DNA of 64,000 nucleotides, from positions 310,001 to 374,000 of the forward strand of contig CAWGDF010000009.1 in assembly GCA_963821275.1 (NCBI GenBank), written 5' to 3'. Shown piece after piece: positions 44,580 to 53,081 of this stretch. Position 1 is the stretch's first letter; every line of letters starts with the position of its first letter. The DNA comes from JACVRW01 sp963821275 (GTDB taxonomy: Bacteria > Actinomycetota > Thermoleophilia > Solirubrobacterales > Thermoleophilaceae). The position numbers were made by a program, and so were the translations under genes. The notes under the pieces are model-generated. The model did not search any database and was not told the DNA's origin. It saw nothing but the letters and a program-made list of their open reading frames with translations.

Positions 44580-44999
44580 ATGGCGGCCGATCACAACAAC
44601 GACCTGCGCGAGCATGGGACCGGGGAGCTGCTGAAGGAGCTCTCGGATCACACCACGACGCTCGTGCGCCAGGAGATCGAGCTCGCCAAGGCCGAGCTCG
44701 GCGAGAAGGGCAAGAAGGCGGGCCTTGGCGCGGGCATGTTCGGCGGAGCCGGCCTGTTCGGCGTCTTTGCCCTCGCCGCGCTTACCACCTGCATCATCGT
44801 CGCGCTCGACTCGGCGATGCCGCTGTGGCTCGCGGCCTTGATCGTCGCCGTGGTCTACGGCGCGATCGGCGCGGTGCTCGCACTTCAGGGCCGCAACAAG
44901 GTCCAGGAGGCGGGGCCGCCCGTGCCCGAACAAGCAACCGAAAGCGTGAAGGAGGACGTGCAATGGGCCAAGACACAGGCCAAATCAGGCAGGACATAG
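44580..44999 (+). CDS. Putative actinobacterial Holin-X (phage holin 3_6) family protein
   Basis: 139 residues. TGELLKELSDHTTTLVRQEIELAKAELGEKGKKAGLGAGMFGGAG is the conserved cytoplasmic helix; two TM helices follow (LFGVFALAALTTCIIVALDSAMPLWLAALIVAVVYGAIGAVLAL). Despite the name, it is not part of a phage here but of the membrane-stress cluster. The 3' end overlaps the DUF3618 start by 37 bp. Confidence 0.82.
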   Translation: MAADHNNDLREHGTGELLKELSDHTTTLVRQEIELAKAELGEKGKKAGLGAGMFGGAGLFGVFALAALTTCIIVALDSAMPLWLAALIVAVVYGAIGAVLALQGRNKVQEAGPPVPEQATESVKEDVQWAKTQAKSGRT

Positions 45000-45460
45000 A
45001 GCAGACCCGCGAACGCGTGGGCGAGACCGTGGAGGCGCTCGGCTACAAGGCCGACGTGCCGAGCCGCGCCAAGGAGGCGGTCTCAGGCCGGGTCGAGTCG
45101 GTGAAGTCGAAGATCTCAGGCGCCACACCCGACAGCGGCGACGTCAAGCAGGGCGCCCATCGCGCCAAGGGCATCGCCCAGGAGAACCCGCTCGGGCTGG
45201 CGATCGGCGCGGTCGCAGTCGGCTTCATCGGTGGCCTCGTCATCCCCTCCACCCGCATGGAGGACGAAAAGATCGGACCGATGGCCGACCAGATCAAGGA
45301 GAAGGCGAAGGAGACCGGCCAGGAGGCCATGGACCGAGGCAAGGAGGTAGCCCGCCAAGCCGCCGACAGCGCCAAGGAAACCGCTCAGGAGGCCGGACGC
45401 GAGCAAGCCGACGGCCTGCGCGACAGCGCCCAGCAAAAGGCCGGGCACGTCTCCTCCTAG
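44963..45460 (+). CDS. DUF3618 family protein
   Basis: 165 residues. QIRQDIEQTRERVGETVEALGYKADVPSRAKE is the DUF3618 signature, then ENPLGLAIGAVAVGFIGGLVIPSTR is a single membrane-inserted stretch. The tail is again amphipathic repeats (KEKAKETGQEAMDRGKEVARQAADSAKETAQEAG), similar in style to the 44049 protein. The ATG at 44963 has GGAGG about 8 nt upstream. Confidence 0.85.
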   Translation: MGQDTGQIRQDIEQTRERVGETVEALGYKADVPSRAKEAVSGRVESVKSKISGATPDSGDVKQGAHRAKGIAQENPLGLAIGAVAVGFIGGLVIPSTRMEDEKIGPMADQIKEKAKETGQEAMDRGKEVARQAADSAKETAQEAGREQADGLRDSAQQKAGHVSS

Positions 45461-46848
45461 CCGCGGGCACGGTCCCCCAGGCGCTCCTCGCGCGTCCGCA
45501 CCAGCTCGTTGCCAGGCTCGGTGCGGGCGCGCGAGATGTCGAGGGTGCACTTTCGACGTTACCCGAAGTAGCCCGGCCGCTGGCTCGCGCAAGATCGACC
45601 ACCAGGACCACGTCCCGGTGATCGGCGGGTGCCGGGCCGCTGACCTGGAGGCACTCCTTCCCCACGACGCCGAGAAAGCGGGCAGGTGGGAGAACGCAGT
45701 CCTACAGCTCAACGTGGACGAGCGGCTCACGGCTGGCCTCCCGCCGCTCGTTTAGCTCATCGCCGGTAAAAACGTTTGCGGCGCGAAGCAGGCAAGCCGC
45801 TCATCCCGCGACAACCCGGACCCTTCCAGCAAGGCGGGCGGACTTAGTTCCCTCCTTGTGTTTCGCTCCATCTGTTTCGTTCTATGGGTTTCTTCCATGA
45901 GCGCAACAGGCCGCCGCCCCGCCTTGGGGTGTTTCTTTGGCTTCCCGCCTGGGCTTTGCGAGGAAGGGGGTCCGCCGCTTCGCACCGGACCCCCTTCCTC
46001 GACCTGCCAGGTAAACGTGGGGCGGGTTAGCCCAGGCGGGTGCTGGGGGGCCGGGGGCGGGGCGGCGGCAACGGGGCAGGGGCGGGCGTGGTGGGTGGAT
46101 TGGTGTCTGATTTGAGAGCGGTGGGTCGACCATCGAGGCGACGCGGAGAGATGCGGGGGTAGGGCGGGCGAGGAATCGGGAGTAGGGACGGGAGGCTGAA
46201 GGCGGGGTCGGGCGTCGGCGGAGGCTCGATCGGTTCGGTTCTGTCGGCTCTGCGCGTGGTGGGGCGACTGTGTGCTGCTGCGGGGCCCTGTCCGCGATGC
46301 CGCCTCCTCACGCCTCGTGGCACGCTCACGCGCTCGGACCTGGGCTGATACCCGCCCCGGCCGGGCGCTGGGGGACCCCGCCCCTCCTGCCGACCGACGG
46401 CGCGGGCGCCTGCGCGCGAAGGCTCGGGGCGGCGCAGTGCCTCCGGGCGCGGGGGCGCGGGGGAGGGGGGCCGCTTTCGGAGGTGCGGGCCTCTCTTAGG
46501 CAGAGGCATATGCGCATCCGAGTCTTCCGATCGCCTACACGCTGTTCTCGCTCCCGGCGCGCCTGCCGCCGCTGGCGTGAGGGGCCGCTGGCTTCCGCGC
46601 GAGCTCTAGCGCGGGCGTGGTGGCCGCTGGCGGTCGCGGCTGAGGGCGCTACGCCTGTCTTGGCGGGCAAGGGCGACTGCCGACGGCGAAGTGTCGGCGC
46701 CTGCGGGTCTGCGCGCAAGCCGCTCGCTGCGCTCGGGCTCGGCCGCCCTGCGGGGGCCGCCCTGCGGGTGCGCTTCGCCCGCCTGTTAGGCGCCGTGTTC
46801 CGCCTCGTCAGTCACCAACCCGCCCACACCAGGGCGAAGGAGGACCTC
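45461..46848. other. 1.4-kb GC-rich region without a recognised gene
   Basis: Contains the perfect hairpin at 45959-46001 and long G/C-rich simple-composition stretches (46020-46500). Several long frames here are GC-bias artefacts. A small decayed C-terminus (ISRARTEPGNELVRTREERLGDRARG, minus, about 45460-45550) may be real. Confidence 0.4.
45959..46001. repeat. Perfect 16-bp inverted repeat (hairpin)
   Basis: CGAGGAAGGGGGTCCG (45959-45974) and its exact complement (45986-46001) around an 11-nt loop. No gene ends next to it, so it is either an orphan terminator or a mobile repeat. Confidence 0.7.
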
Positions 46849-47415
46849 ATGAACCGCTGGACCGGCACCGGCCACCTCACCAAGGACCCGAAGTTCCTTG
46901 AGACCGACGGCGGGACCGCGATCTGCGCGCTGCGGATCGCCGTGAAGCGAGCGGGCAAGCAGGGCAACGACGGCTACTTCGACGTCAAGTGCTTCGACGG
47001 CCAGGCGCATGCGTGTGCCGACTATTTGAAGGCCGGGCGCGAGGTCGCGATCGACGGCCGCCTGCTCTTCGAGGAGTTCCAGACGCAGGACGGCTCGTAC
47101 GCCTCCCGCGTCTACATCGTCGCCGAGCGCGTCGAGTTCCTCGCCAGCCGCAACCGCTCCACCGGTCAGGCCAACGCCGAGTCGTCCCCGACCGAGCCCG
47201 CCGCCGTCGGCGGCGAGGCGCGACGGCGACTCCGCCGCCTGAGCCATCACGGGCCCGCGGCCGCTCTTCCCCGGCGGTCGCGGGCCCAGACCTCTCGCGC
47301 TCCGATGACCGCACACGCCACCCACACCACTGCACCGCCCGCGACGCGCCGCGCGACCGCCGCGCGCTTCCTCGCCGCCATCGCCGGGGACCCGGACGCC
47401 CCGGGAGCTGCTTGA
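46849..47415 (+). CDS. ssb: Single-stranded DNA-binding protein
   Basis: The OB-fold is clear: RWTGTGHLTKDPKFLETDGGTAICALRIAVKR, GYFDVKCFDGQAHACADYLKAGREVAIDGRLLFEEFQ, YVIVAERVEFL-type end. RBS AAGGAGG precedes the ATG. The current frame runs on to 47415, but a one-base shift at 47221 gives a short acidic end (EADGDSAA, stop 47242) typical of SSB tails, so the real product was probably about 130 residues. It stands directly before a primase gene, as in plasmids and islands. Confidence 0.8.
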   Translation: MNRWTGTGHLTKDPKFLETDGGTAICALRIAVKRAGKQGNDGYFDVKCFDGQAHACADYLKAGREVAIDGRLLFEEFQTQDGSYASRVYIVAERVEFLASRNRSTGQANAESSPTEPAAVGGEARRRLRRLSHHGPAAALPRRSRAQTSRAPMTAHATHTTAPPATRRATAARFLAAIAGDPDAPGAA

Positions 47416-48262
47416 GCTGCGCTACCGCCTCGACGACGGGCAGCGCATGGGCCAGGTCTTCGACGCCCCCCGGCGCCTGCGCGCCCTGGCGACGCGAGCG
47501 ATCGCGCTCGGAAGGCGGACCGACGTCTACGTCGGCTGCGCGCCCCGCACCCGCCGGCACGGCGGTCGCGACGCCGTCCGGCGCGCGTTCGTGCTCTGGG
47601 CCGACTGCGACGGCGACGACGCGGTGCAGGCGCTCGAGCGCTTCGAGCCGCAACCCTCGATCGTGGTCGCGTCCGGCACCGAGGAGCAACTGCCACGCCT
47701 ACTGGCCGCTGACGAAGCCGCTGGCACGCGACGAGCTAGAGCGAGCGAACCGTCGGCTGGCGCACGCGCTCGGCGCGGATCCCGCCTCCGCCGACGCCGC
47801 GCGCATCCTGCGCGTCCCCGCGACCTACTCGCACAAGCACCAGCCGCCCGCGCCCGTGACGGCGCTGCGCTTAGACGTCGAGCGGCGGCTGGCCGCCGCC
47901 GAGGTCGTCGCCGGGCTGCCCGACCCGCCGCAGCCGCGCCACAACGCCGTGCACGTGCCGGATGCGCAGCGCCGCGACGACCCGCTCCTGGCCATCCCGC
48001 CGGACGTCTACATCCGGCGGCTGCTCGGCGTGGAGGTGCCGCGTCACCGCAAGGTGCAGTGCCCGTTCCACGACGACCGGCAGGCAAGCCTGCATGTCTA
48101 CGAGAACGCCGCGCGCGGCTGGTACTGCTTCGGGCGCTGCCGGCGTGGCGGCACGATCTACGACCTGGCCGCAACGCTCTACGGCTACGACCCGCGCGGT
48201 GCCGACTTCTCCGCCTGCGCGGCGAACTCCGGCGCCTGTTCGGCCTGGACGCCACGGAGTGA
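47305..48262 (+). pseudogene. Primase (AEP/RepB-like domain plus CHC2 zinc finger), three frameshifts
   Basis: Reconstructed order: ATG 47305 (RRATAARFLAAIAGDPDAP); then RELLELRYRLDDGQRMGQV, FVLWADCDGDDAVQALERFEPQPSIVVASGTEEQ; then CHAYWPLTKPL, GADPASADAARILRVPATYSHKHQ, VQCPFHDDRQASLHVYENAARGWYCFGRCRRGGTIYDLAATLYG; and RLRGELRRLFGLDATE-stop at 48262. The DxD in WADCDG, SG-H-YW and RILRVPAT are archaeo-eukaryotic primase motifs; C-H...C-C is a CHC2 finger. Such primases start replication of mobile elements. Frame switches near 47405, 47690 and 48205. Confidence 0.7.
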
Positions 48263-48561
48263 GCGCGAAGCCGCCGGACGCGAGCTTCACCTACGTCGAG
48301 ACGGACATCCCGCCCGGGATCACGATCGACGAGTACCGCGCCGCCCGCGCCCGCAATAGAGCGCATGGCGGTTGGTGGCGGAGGCGGGTGGCCGGTGTTC
48401 ACGCCCTGCAAGCTGGCTGCAGCGGGATCGCCGCGGTGGGCGTCGTGGCAGCGCGGCGTGTTCCAAAGGCCCGCCGGTTACCCGACGCTGCTCGACAAGG
48501 GCTACACGTTCCGGTTCCCCGAGCTCGAGCCCGCGCTCAGGGACCTCTCTTGGGCCGCTAG
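48259..48561 (+). CDS. Small island-type protein (C-terminus uncertain)
   Basis: GTG 48259 overlaps the primase stop by 4 bases. SAKPPDASFTYVETDIPPGITIDEYRAARA looks like a genuine short protein (ETDIP-G-TI-EYR pattern seen next to actinobacterial element primases, from memory). After about residue 35 the frame becomes Arg-rich noise. An alternative frame ends in KGYTFRFPELEPALRDLSW, so the original C-terminus was probably lost by an indel. Confidence 0.4.
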   Translation: MSAKPPDASFTYVETDIPPGITIDEYRAARARNRAHGGWWRRRVAGVHALQAGCSGIAAVGVVAARRVPKARRLPDAARQGLHVPVPRARARAQGPLLGR

Positions 48562-48563
48562 CC

Positions 48564-49046
48564 CTACGCCGCGAGGAGCGTCTCCATCCGGCTGAGCGAC
48601 AACCGGAGGCCTTCGGCGAAGCCCTCTGCCATGGCCTCCATCCCCTCGCGCGAGAAGAATGTGGAGCGCACTGTCATCCGGGTGCCGCCGTTGTGCTCCG
48701 AGAGTTCCATCGCCATTCCCGTGAGCGCGAGGCCGTCGTTTGGTTGGCCATCTTCGTCAACGTCGGCGTCGCTCAGCTCGAGTGAGCGCGGCGGATCAAC
48801 TGCTTCGATCCGCCACACGCCCTCGTGCTTGTCGCCGTCGGGACCCGTCATCATGTGGGCCATCTCGGCGCCGGCGCTCAAGTCGTAGGGCTCGAAGGTC
48901 GTCAGATACTCCGGCGGTCCCCACCAGCGCCCAAGCTTCTCCGAGTTAGCCCAAAGCTCCCACACCTCTTCGACCGACGCCTCGAAGTCGGCGACGACCG
49001 TGAGGGTCAGGTTGTCGAGGTCGGGTTCGACGGTGGTGACGGACAT
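48564..49046 (-). CDS. SRPBCC / AHSA1 (START-like) domain protein
   Basis: 160 residues. LTVVADFEASVEEVWELWANSEKLGRWWGPPEYLTTFEPYDLSAGAEMAHMM and TGMAMELSEHNGGTRMTVRSTFFSREGMEAMAEGFAEGLRLSLSRMETLL are AHSA1-type. A hydrophobic-ligand cavity protein. ATG 49046 with AAGGAAG. Only 26 bp after the ArsR gene on the same strand; ArsR-SRPBCC pairs are a very common actinobacterial arrangement. Confidence 0.9.
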   Translation of the reverse strand: MSVTTVEPDLDNLTLTVVADFEASVEEVWELWANSEKLGRWWGPPEYLTTFEPYDLSAGAEMAHMMTGPDGDKHEGVWRIEAVDPPRSLELSDADVDEDGQPNDGLALTGMAMELSEHNGGTRMTVRSTFFSREGMEAMAEGFAEGLRLSLSRMETLLAA

Positions 49047-49072
49047 GGAGGCTTCCTTTTGTTTGGGTGTTG

Positions 49073-49399
49073 TCAGTCGGATTCGAGGAGCTCGGACATC
49101 CGCTCGACCCGGCCACGCCAGACCTCTTCGAGGTCGTCGAGCGCTTGCCGTGCCTCGGCGAGCGTCTGGGGTGCGGCCTCGACGAGCTGCTCGCGGCCAC
49201 GCCGGCGCTTCGTGACGAGTCCGGCGCGCTCTAGCACGACGACGTGCTTCTGCACGGCCGCGAACGACATCGGATACACGTCGGCGAGTCTCGAGACGGA
49301 CGATGCGTCCATCCCTGCGCGCCGCAGGATGTCGCGCCGCGTCGGGTCGGCGAGAGCGTGGAAGACGTCGTCGGTCTTGCTTCTCGTTTCTACAACCAT
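49073..49399 (-). CDS. ArsR family transcriptional regulator
   Basis: 108 residues. DVFHALADPTRRDILRRAGMDASSVSRLADVYPMSFAAVQKHVVVLERAGLVTKRRRGREQLVEAAPQTLAEARQALDDLEEVW is a full winged-helix ArsR domain without metal-binding cysteines. It belongs to the subgroup that regulates SRPBCC neighbours. The promoter region contains an ACCAAATGGTT-like palindrome (ACCATTTGGTTGT near 49398). Confidence 0.9.
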   Translation of the reverse strand: MVVETRSKTDDVFHALADPTRRDILRRAGMDASSVSRLADVYPMSFAAVQKHVVVLERAGLVTKRRRGREQLVEAAPQTLAEARQALDDLEEVWRGRVERMSELLESD

Positions 49400-49417
49400 T
49401 TGGTTGTAGGTTAGCAG

Positions 49418-50165
49418 CTATCGCTCCGGAACGAGCGCCCCTGCTTCCACGTAGTAGGCGGCCAAGGGCGCATCGAGTGTCGTCTCCCCCTCGGCGGTGA
49501 TCGAGTAGGTGCCGAGGACCGAGTCGCGCTCCGTGCCGTCGAAGTAGGCGTCGACGACGGAGGAGCGCGAGAGCGGATCGCCGGCGCGATCGATGGCAGC
49601 GAGGACGGACGCCATGGCCTCGTAGCCGTAGGCGGCCCACGGCCCAGGCTCGCGCCCGTACTCGTCCTCGAACCGGGTGGGCATCTCCTGGCCCGCGTCC
49701 GGGAGGTCTTCCGGGTCGGCCGGGCCGGAGATGACGTCCTCGGAGCCAATGCTCTCGCGCACGACCTCGTCGGAGGGCAGGACCCGCGCGAAGGTCCTCT
49801 CCCCCGTCGCCTGGACGTCCTCCGGCACCGAGTCGTCGAAGGTCTCCGTGACGACGAGGTCGGTCGCGCCAGATCCCGGCGCGACCTGGAGGATGTCCGC
49901 CGAGTTGGTGATCGGGACCGAGGTCCGGCTCGTTGCCGAGTCGAGCTCGCCGATGTATGCGATCGCGGCCGAGTCCTCGGTCGCGGTGCGAGCGTTCTCG
50001 CCCGCCGTGACCGGGTCGGAGCGGCTCTCGTTGCGCCCCGCGACGTCCAGGTACTCGGCGGTGACGGCGATGCCGCCAGCCTCACCTCCGGCATCGGCGA
50101 GCGCGAGCCGCGCGCCGTCGGCCGTGTCGCGTCCCTCGGCACCGGGCCCGGACTTGAGGTTTTGG
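49418..50165 (-). pseudogene. Branched-chain amino-acid ABC transporter substrate-binding protein, truncated and internally deleted
   Basis: Type-I periplasmic binding fold: KSGPGAEGRDTADGARLALADAG, AIAYIGELDSATSRTSVPITNSADILQVAPGSGATDL, ATGERTFARVLPSDEV, then EEYGREPGPWAAYGYEAMASVLAAI and AYYVEAGALVPER. The N-terminal signal/lipobox part is missing beyond about 50165. Roughly 100 residues between SDEVVRE and SIGSEDVISG are absent in frame, so no functional binding protein can form. Confidence 0.6.
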
Positions 50166-50203
50166 CTCTGGAGCTTCCGCTCGCCGCGGCATACGCTCGT
50201 TCG

Positions 50204-50437
50204 ATGCGACTGCTCGAGCGAGAGCCGTTCGACGACGCTGGGGCGCTCTTCGGTGTGCTGACCGAAGACCCGCGAGTCCACTGGTCGCGCAGCGAGCTGG
50301 AGCTTCAGATGGGCTGGAACACGGTTCGCGTTGAAGACACGCTCGCTGAGCTTGAGCGCGACGGGCTAGCACACCGTCATGGCCCGTTTGCGTGGGCAAC
50401 GAGGGTCGCCGCGCGCTCCCGCAAGCTCATGGCCTGA
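50204..50437 (+). CDS. Small winged-helix-like protein
   Basis: 77 residues from ATG. DPRVHWSRSELELQMGWNTVRVEDTLAELERDGLAHRHGPFAWATRVAARS has the helix-turn-helix-wing shape of small wHTH proteins (sel/recognition helix then Ser/Ala wing). The fragment sits at the broken 5' end of the substrate-binding gene. No specific family. Confidence 0.45.
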   Translation: MRLLEREPFDDAGALFGVLTEDPRVHWSRSELELQMGWNTVRVEDTLAELERDGLAHRHGPFAWATRVAARSRKLMA

Positions 50438-50655
50438 GCGGGCGAAGGCGTGCTGGCCACGACTTGAAGCGTCACGGCGCCCTTGCAGCGTCCGGCCGGG
50501 CATTCGTCGGCAACCTGATGTGGGTGGCGCCCGGTCCTGTCCGCCAGCCAAGCACGGCGCGCCCGGAAGGCCGTCAAGCCCTGCGCTGCGCGTCGCTTCG
50601 CGAGTCCTGACGGACCAGGGCTTGACGGCCCCGCGCGCCGTGCCCAGGCGCGGCC

Positions 50656-50946
50656 ATGACCGATCACCACCCACAGACCAGCCACCGTGCCGGCCCACCG
50701 CCGACACCCCGCCAGCAGCGCTACTTGCGGCAGCTGGCGCTCGCGCGGGGCATCTCCTTCGTGCCGCCGCGGACCCGCCTCGAGGCGTCGCGACTGATCG
50801 ACGAGCTCAAGCGCTGCACGCCCGAGCGGCGATCCGACCGTCGGCGCGAGATCCGCGGGGTTCAGGACGACTTCGCCCGCGGCCGCGGCGACGGCGCCCG
50901 CGTGCGCGAGTTCGAGATCTCGGGCTACGGGTCCAGCGCGACCTGA
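50656..50946 (+). CDS. Island-type small protein (DUF3072-like)
   Basis: 96 residues. PPTPRQQRYLRQLALARGISFVPPRTRLEASRLIDELKR is the DUF3072-like helical core (P-T-RQ--YLR-LA---G---PPRTR-EAS--I--L). First of a co-directional set of small genes (50656, 50961, 51260, 51596). Likely cytoplasmic; function unknown. Confidence 0.65.
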   Translation: MTDHHPQTSHRAGPPPTPRQQRYLRQLALARGISFVPPRTRLEASRLIDELKRCTPERRSDRRREIRGVQDDFARGRGDGARVREFEISGYGSSAT

Positions 50947-50960
50947 AAGCGAGGCCGCTC

Positions 50961-51263
50961 GTGAACACCCCCGCCTCGCATCTCGGCGAGCAGACAAACG
51001 GCCGCGTCGAGCTGGCCCATTACACGATCACAGCCGGGGAGCGCGTGATCTATGGCCAGCGCATCCGCGGCGTCGTGCGCCTGGTCGACGTCCCCGCCCA
51101 AGGGCGCGGCCGCCGCTATCTGATCGAGCGCGAGCTCACCAGCATGGCCGAGCTCGAGGCGATCGTCGCCGACTATCTCGATCAGGCCGCCCGCTGGGAC
51201 GCGATCCCCGCCAGCGGACCCTGCTGCCTGGCCGACCAGACCGTCGAGGCGCGGCTGCGATGA
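50961..51263 (+). CDS. Hypothetical island protein
   Basis: 100 residues from GTG. ELAHYTITAGERVIYGQRIRGVVRLVDVPAQGRGRRYLIERELTSMAELEAIVADYLDQAARWDAIP is well-formed alpha/beta sequence. It follows the DUF3072-like gene by 14 bp and overlaps the next gene by 4 bases (ATGA), so it belongs to a real operon. No family name. Confidence 0.6.
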   Translation: MNTPASHLGEQTNGRVELAHYTITAGERVIYGQRIRGVVRLVDVPAQGRGRRYLIERELTSMAELEAIVADYLDQAARWDAIPASGPCCLADQTVEARLR

Positions 51264-51493
51264 GCGAGCGCCACAACCCCGATCCCGCCGAGCGCGACGA
51301 GCTCACCGAGCAGGACCTCGCGATCGCCACGCTCGTCGGCCGCTACATCGAGCGCCGCGAGCAGGGCGCCGCGCCGTGCGTCCACGACCTGCTCTCGGTC
51401 GCCGCCGAGTTCGGCGACGCGGCCGTCGACGAGCTGCGCGCCGTGCTCGCCTTCTACGAGGCGATGCGCACCACAGAGAACGACGCGCGCTGA
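51260..51493 (+). CDS. Small acidic hypothetical protein
   Basis: 77 residues, ATGA overlap with the preceding gene. LTEQDLAIATLVGRYIERREQGAAPCVHDLLSVAAEFGDAAVDELRAVLAFYEAMR is helical; the RYIERREQG-AP-VHDLL-VAAEFGD pattern suggests an anti-sigma- or sigma-accessory-like helical bundle, which would fit the sigma fragment that follows. This is inference only. Confidence 0.55.
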   Translation: MSERHNPDPAERDELTEQDLAIATLVGRYIERREQGAAPCVHDLLSVAAEFGDAAVDELRAVLAFYEAMRTTENDAR

Positions 51494-51595
51494 CGGGCCG
51501 ACCCGCCACCCGACGGTGGCACGCCCTGACGGGCGCGCGGGTGGGCGGGGATCGGCCCGTCAGCGGGGCGGGCCCGCCGAAAGGAGCCAAGCCCG

Positions 51596-51862
51596 ATGGA
51601 GCCCCTTGGTCGTCGCGAGATCTACGCTGCCGCGACCGCGCTCGTCGCCAGGCACGGCGCACAGATCCTCGCCACCGCGCGCCGCTACGCCGCCACCCCG
51701 GAGGACGCCGAGGACGCCTATCAGCGAGGCCTCGAAATCCTCTTGCGCAAGGCGCCCACTACGCGCGAGTACGAGCTCGTGCCGTGGCTGAAGACGGTCG
51801 TCATCCGCACTATTCGCCCCACGCCAACTCGACCCGGTGGCATGGCCGCCTCGCGGGAATGA
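51596..51862 (+). pseudogene. ECF-type sigma factor region 2 fragment
   Basis: AAATALVARHGAQILATARRYAATPEDAEDAYQRGLEILLRKAPTTREYELVPWLKTVVIR is sigma-70 region 2 (A-D-EDA-QR-LE-LL, then LVPWLKTVV). Region 4 is missing; the frame runs into noise after VIRTI and stops at 51862. AAAGGAG RBS. The break coincides with a 15-bp repeat (51800-51814) that recurs at 52856-52870. Confidence 0.55.
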
Positions 51863-51957
51863 CGTCGAGGCCAAATACGGACGAAACCGCTTGACTTGAG
51901 TCCTCGAGCACAAGAGGCTACGAGTCGCAGCCTCCTCCACAAGGAAAGAGGGAAACA

Positions 51958-52764
51958 ATGCGGCGACTGCTGCTCCTGACTGCAGCCGTAGCGCTCATGG
52001 CCACGACGCCGGCGGACGCGATCACCTTCGGGCAGCCCGACGGCAACCGTCACCCGAACGTGGGCGGGCTCGTCATCAAGCTTGACGACGGCACCCTGAT
52101 CCCGTGGTGCAGCGGGACGATGGTGAGCGAGCGAGTCTTCCTTACCGCTGCCCACTGCAAGTACTTCGCAGATCTGTTCTTCGGCACCGGCTACGAGTTC
52201 GGTGTCACCTTCATCTCCGACCTCGGCCTCGACGACCCGGTTCCGCACTTCGACGAGAGTGACCTCGTGATGGGCGTCGGGCACGCCCATCCGTCGTACG
52301 ACGGCAAGTACGGCAGCTCATCCAAGCGCGTGGACGTAGCCGTTATCGTGCTCGAGGACGATCCGGGGGTGGGTCAGGCGGATCTTCCGGCGCAGGGTCT
52401 GCTCGACACGATCGATCTGAAGACGGCGGCGTTCACGACCGTCGGCTACGGCTTGGTGCGAAACGACAAGACTAAGGGCCCAAACTCGCTCTCCGACGAC
52501 GGCGTGCGTCGCTACGCGGTGCAGACGGCTATCCAACTTAGTGCCGGCTGGCTGAAGCTCTCTATGAATCCAGCCACGGGCAACGGCGGCACCTGCAACG
52601 GCGACTCGGGTGGCCCGCATTTCCTCGGCGCTGGGGCCGGAGAGACCGACACCATCGTTTCGGTGACTTCTCACGGTGACAGCTACTGCCGTTCGACGGA
52701 CTGGACAGCCCGGATCGACACTCCCGAGGCACTGTCGTTTATCCAGTTCTTCATCGACGACTGA
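51958..52764 (+). CDS. Secreted trypsin-like (S1) serine protease
   Basis: 268 residues. A signal peptide (LLLLTAAVALMATTPADA, cleavage about residue 21) precedes an S1 chymotrypsin-like domain. The catalytic triad is present: His in FLTAAHCKY, Asp in KRVDVAVIVL, Ser in CNGDSGGPHF. WCSGTMV and the SYCRSTDW region complete the fold. Codon use and context differ from the surrounding island genes. It lies between two 15-bp direct repeats. Likely exported. Confidence 0.9.
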   Translation: MRRLLLLTAAVALMATTPADAITFGQPDGNRHPNVGGLVIKLDDGTLIPWCSGTMVSERVFLTAAHCKYFADLFFGTGYEFGVTFISDLGLDDPVPHFDESDLVMGVGHAHPSYDGKYGSSSKRVDVAVIVLEDDPGVGQADLPAQGLLDTIDLKTAAFTTVGYGLVRNDKTKGPNSLSDDGVRRYAVQTAIQLSAGWLKLSMNPATGNGGTCNGDSGGPHFLGAGAGETDTIVSVTSHGDSYCRSTDWTARIDTPEALSFIQFFIDD

Positions 52765-53081
52765 CACCTGGCGAGTGGCGTCGGCGACGCAAGCGTCGCC
52801 GACACGCCCGCGTTACCGCTGCAGTCGGCTAAGCGAAGCCCAGCGACCGACAGTGGTCATCCGCACTATTGATGTAACCGCAGCGCTCCTGCGCTCGCCC
52901 GCCCCGCGCTGAGCGCGACGCATAGCACGAGTCGCGCTGTCGCACTCGCTCCCGCCACGCGCGACCTCAGCAGCGCTGGCGCACTTCGCCGTCGCTAGAC
53001 GGGGCCCCCTTGCTTCTCGGTGGGCTTAAGGCCATCCTGGACGCGACCCGGCTGAGCGGCAGATGACTGCTGGTTTTGTCG
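52765..53081. other. Region between the protease and the MITE-like element
   Basis: No gene. Contains the second copy of the 15-bp repeat at 52856-52870, which again encodes TVVIRTI in one frame, i.e. a small duplicate of the sigma gene 3' part. Confidence 0.4.

Noticed and set aside
45900..46850. Long plus- and minus-strand frames in the G/C-rich stretch
   Set aside because: Low-complexity Pro/Arg/Gly translations without motifs or RBS; only the SSB start at 46849 is supported.
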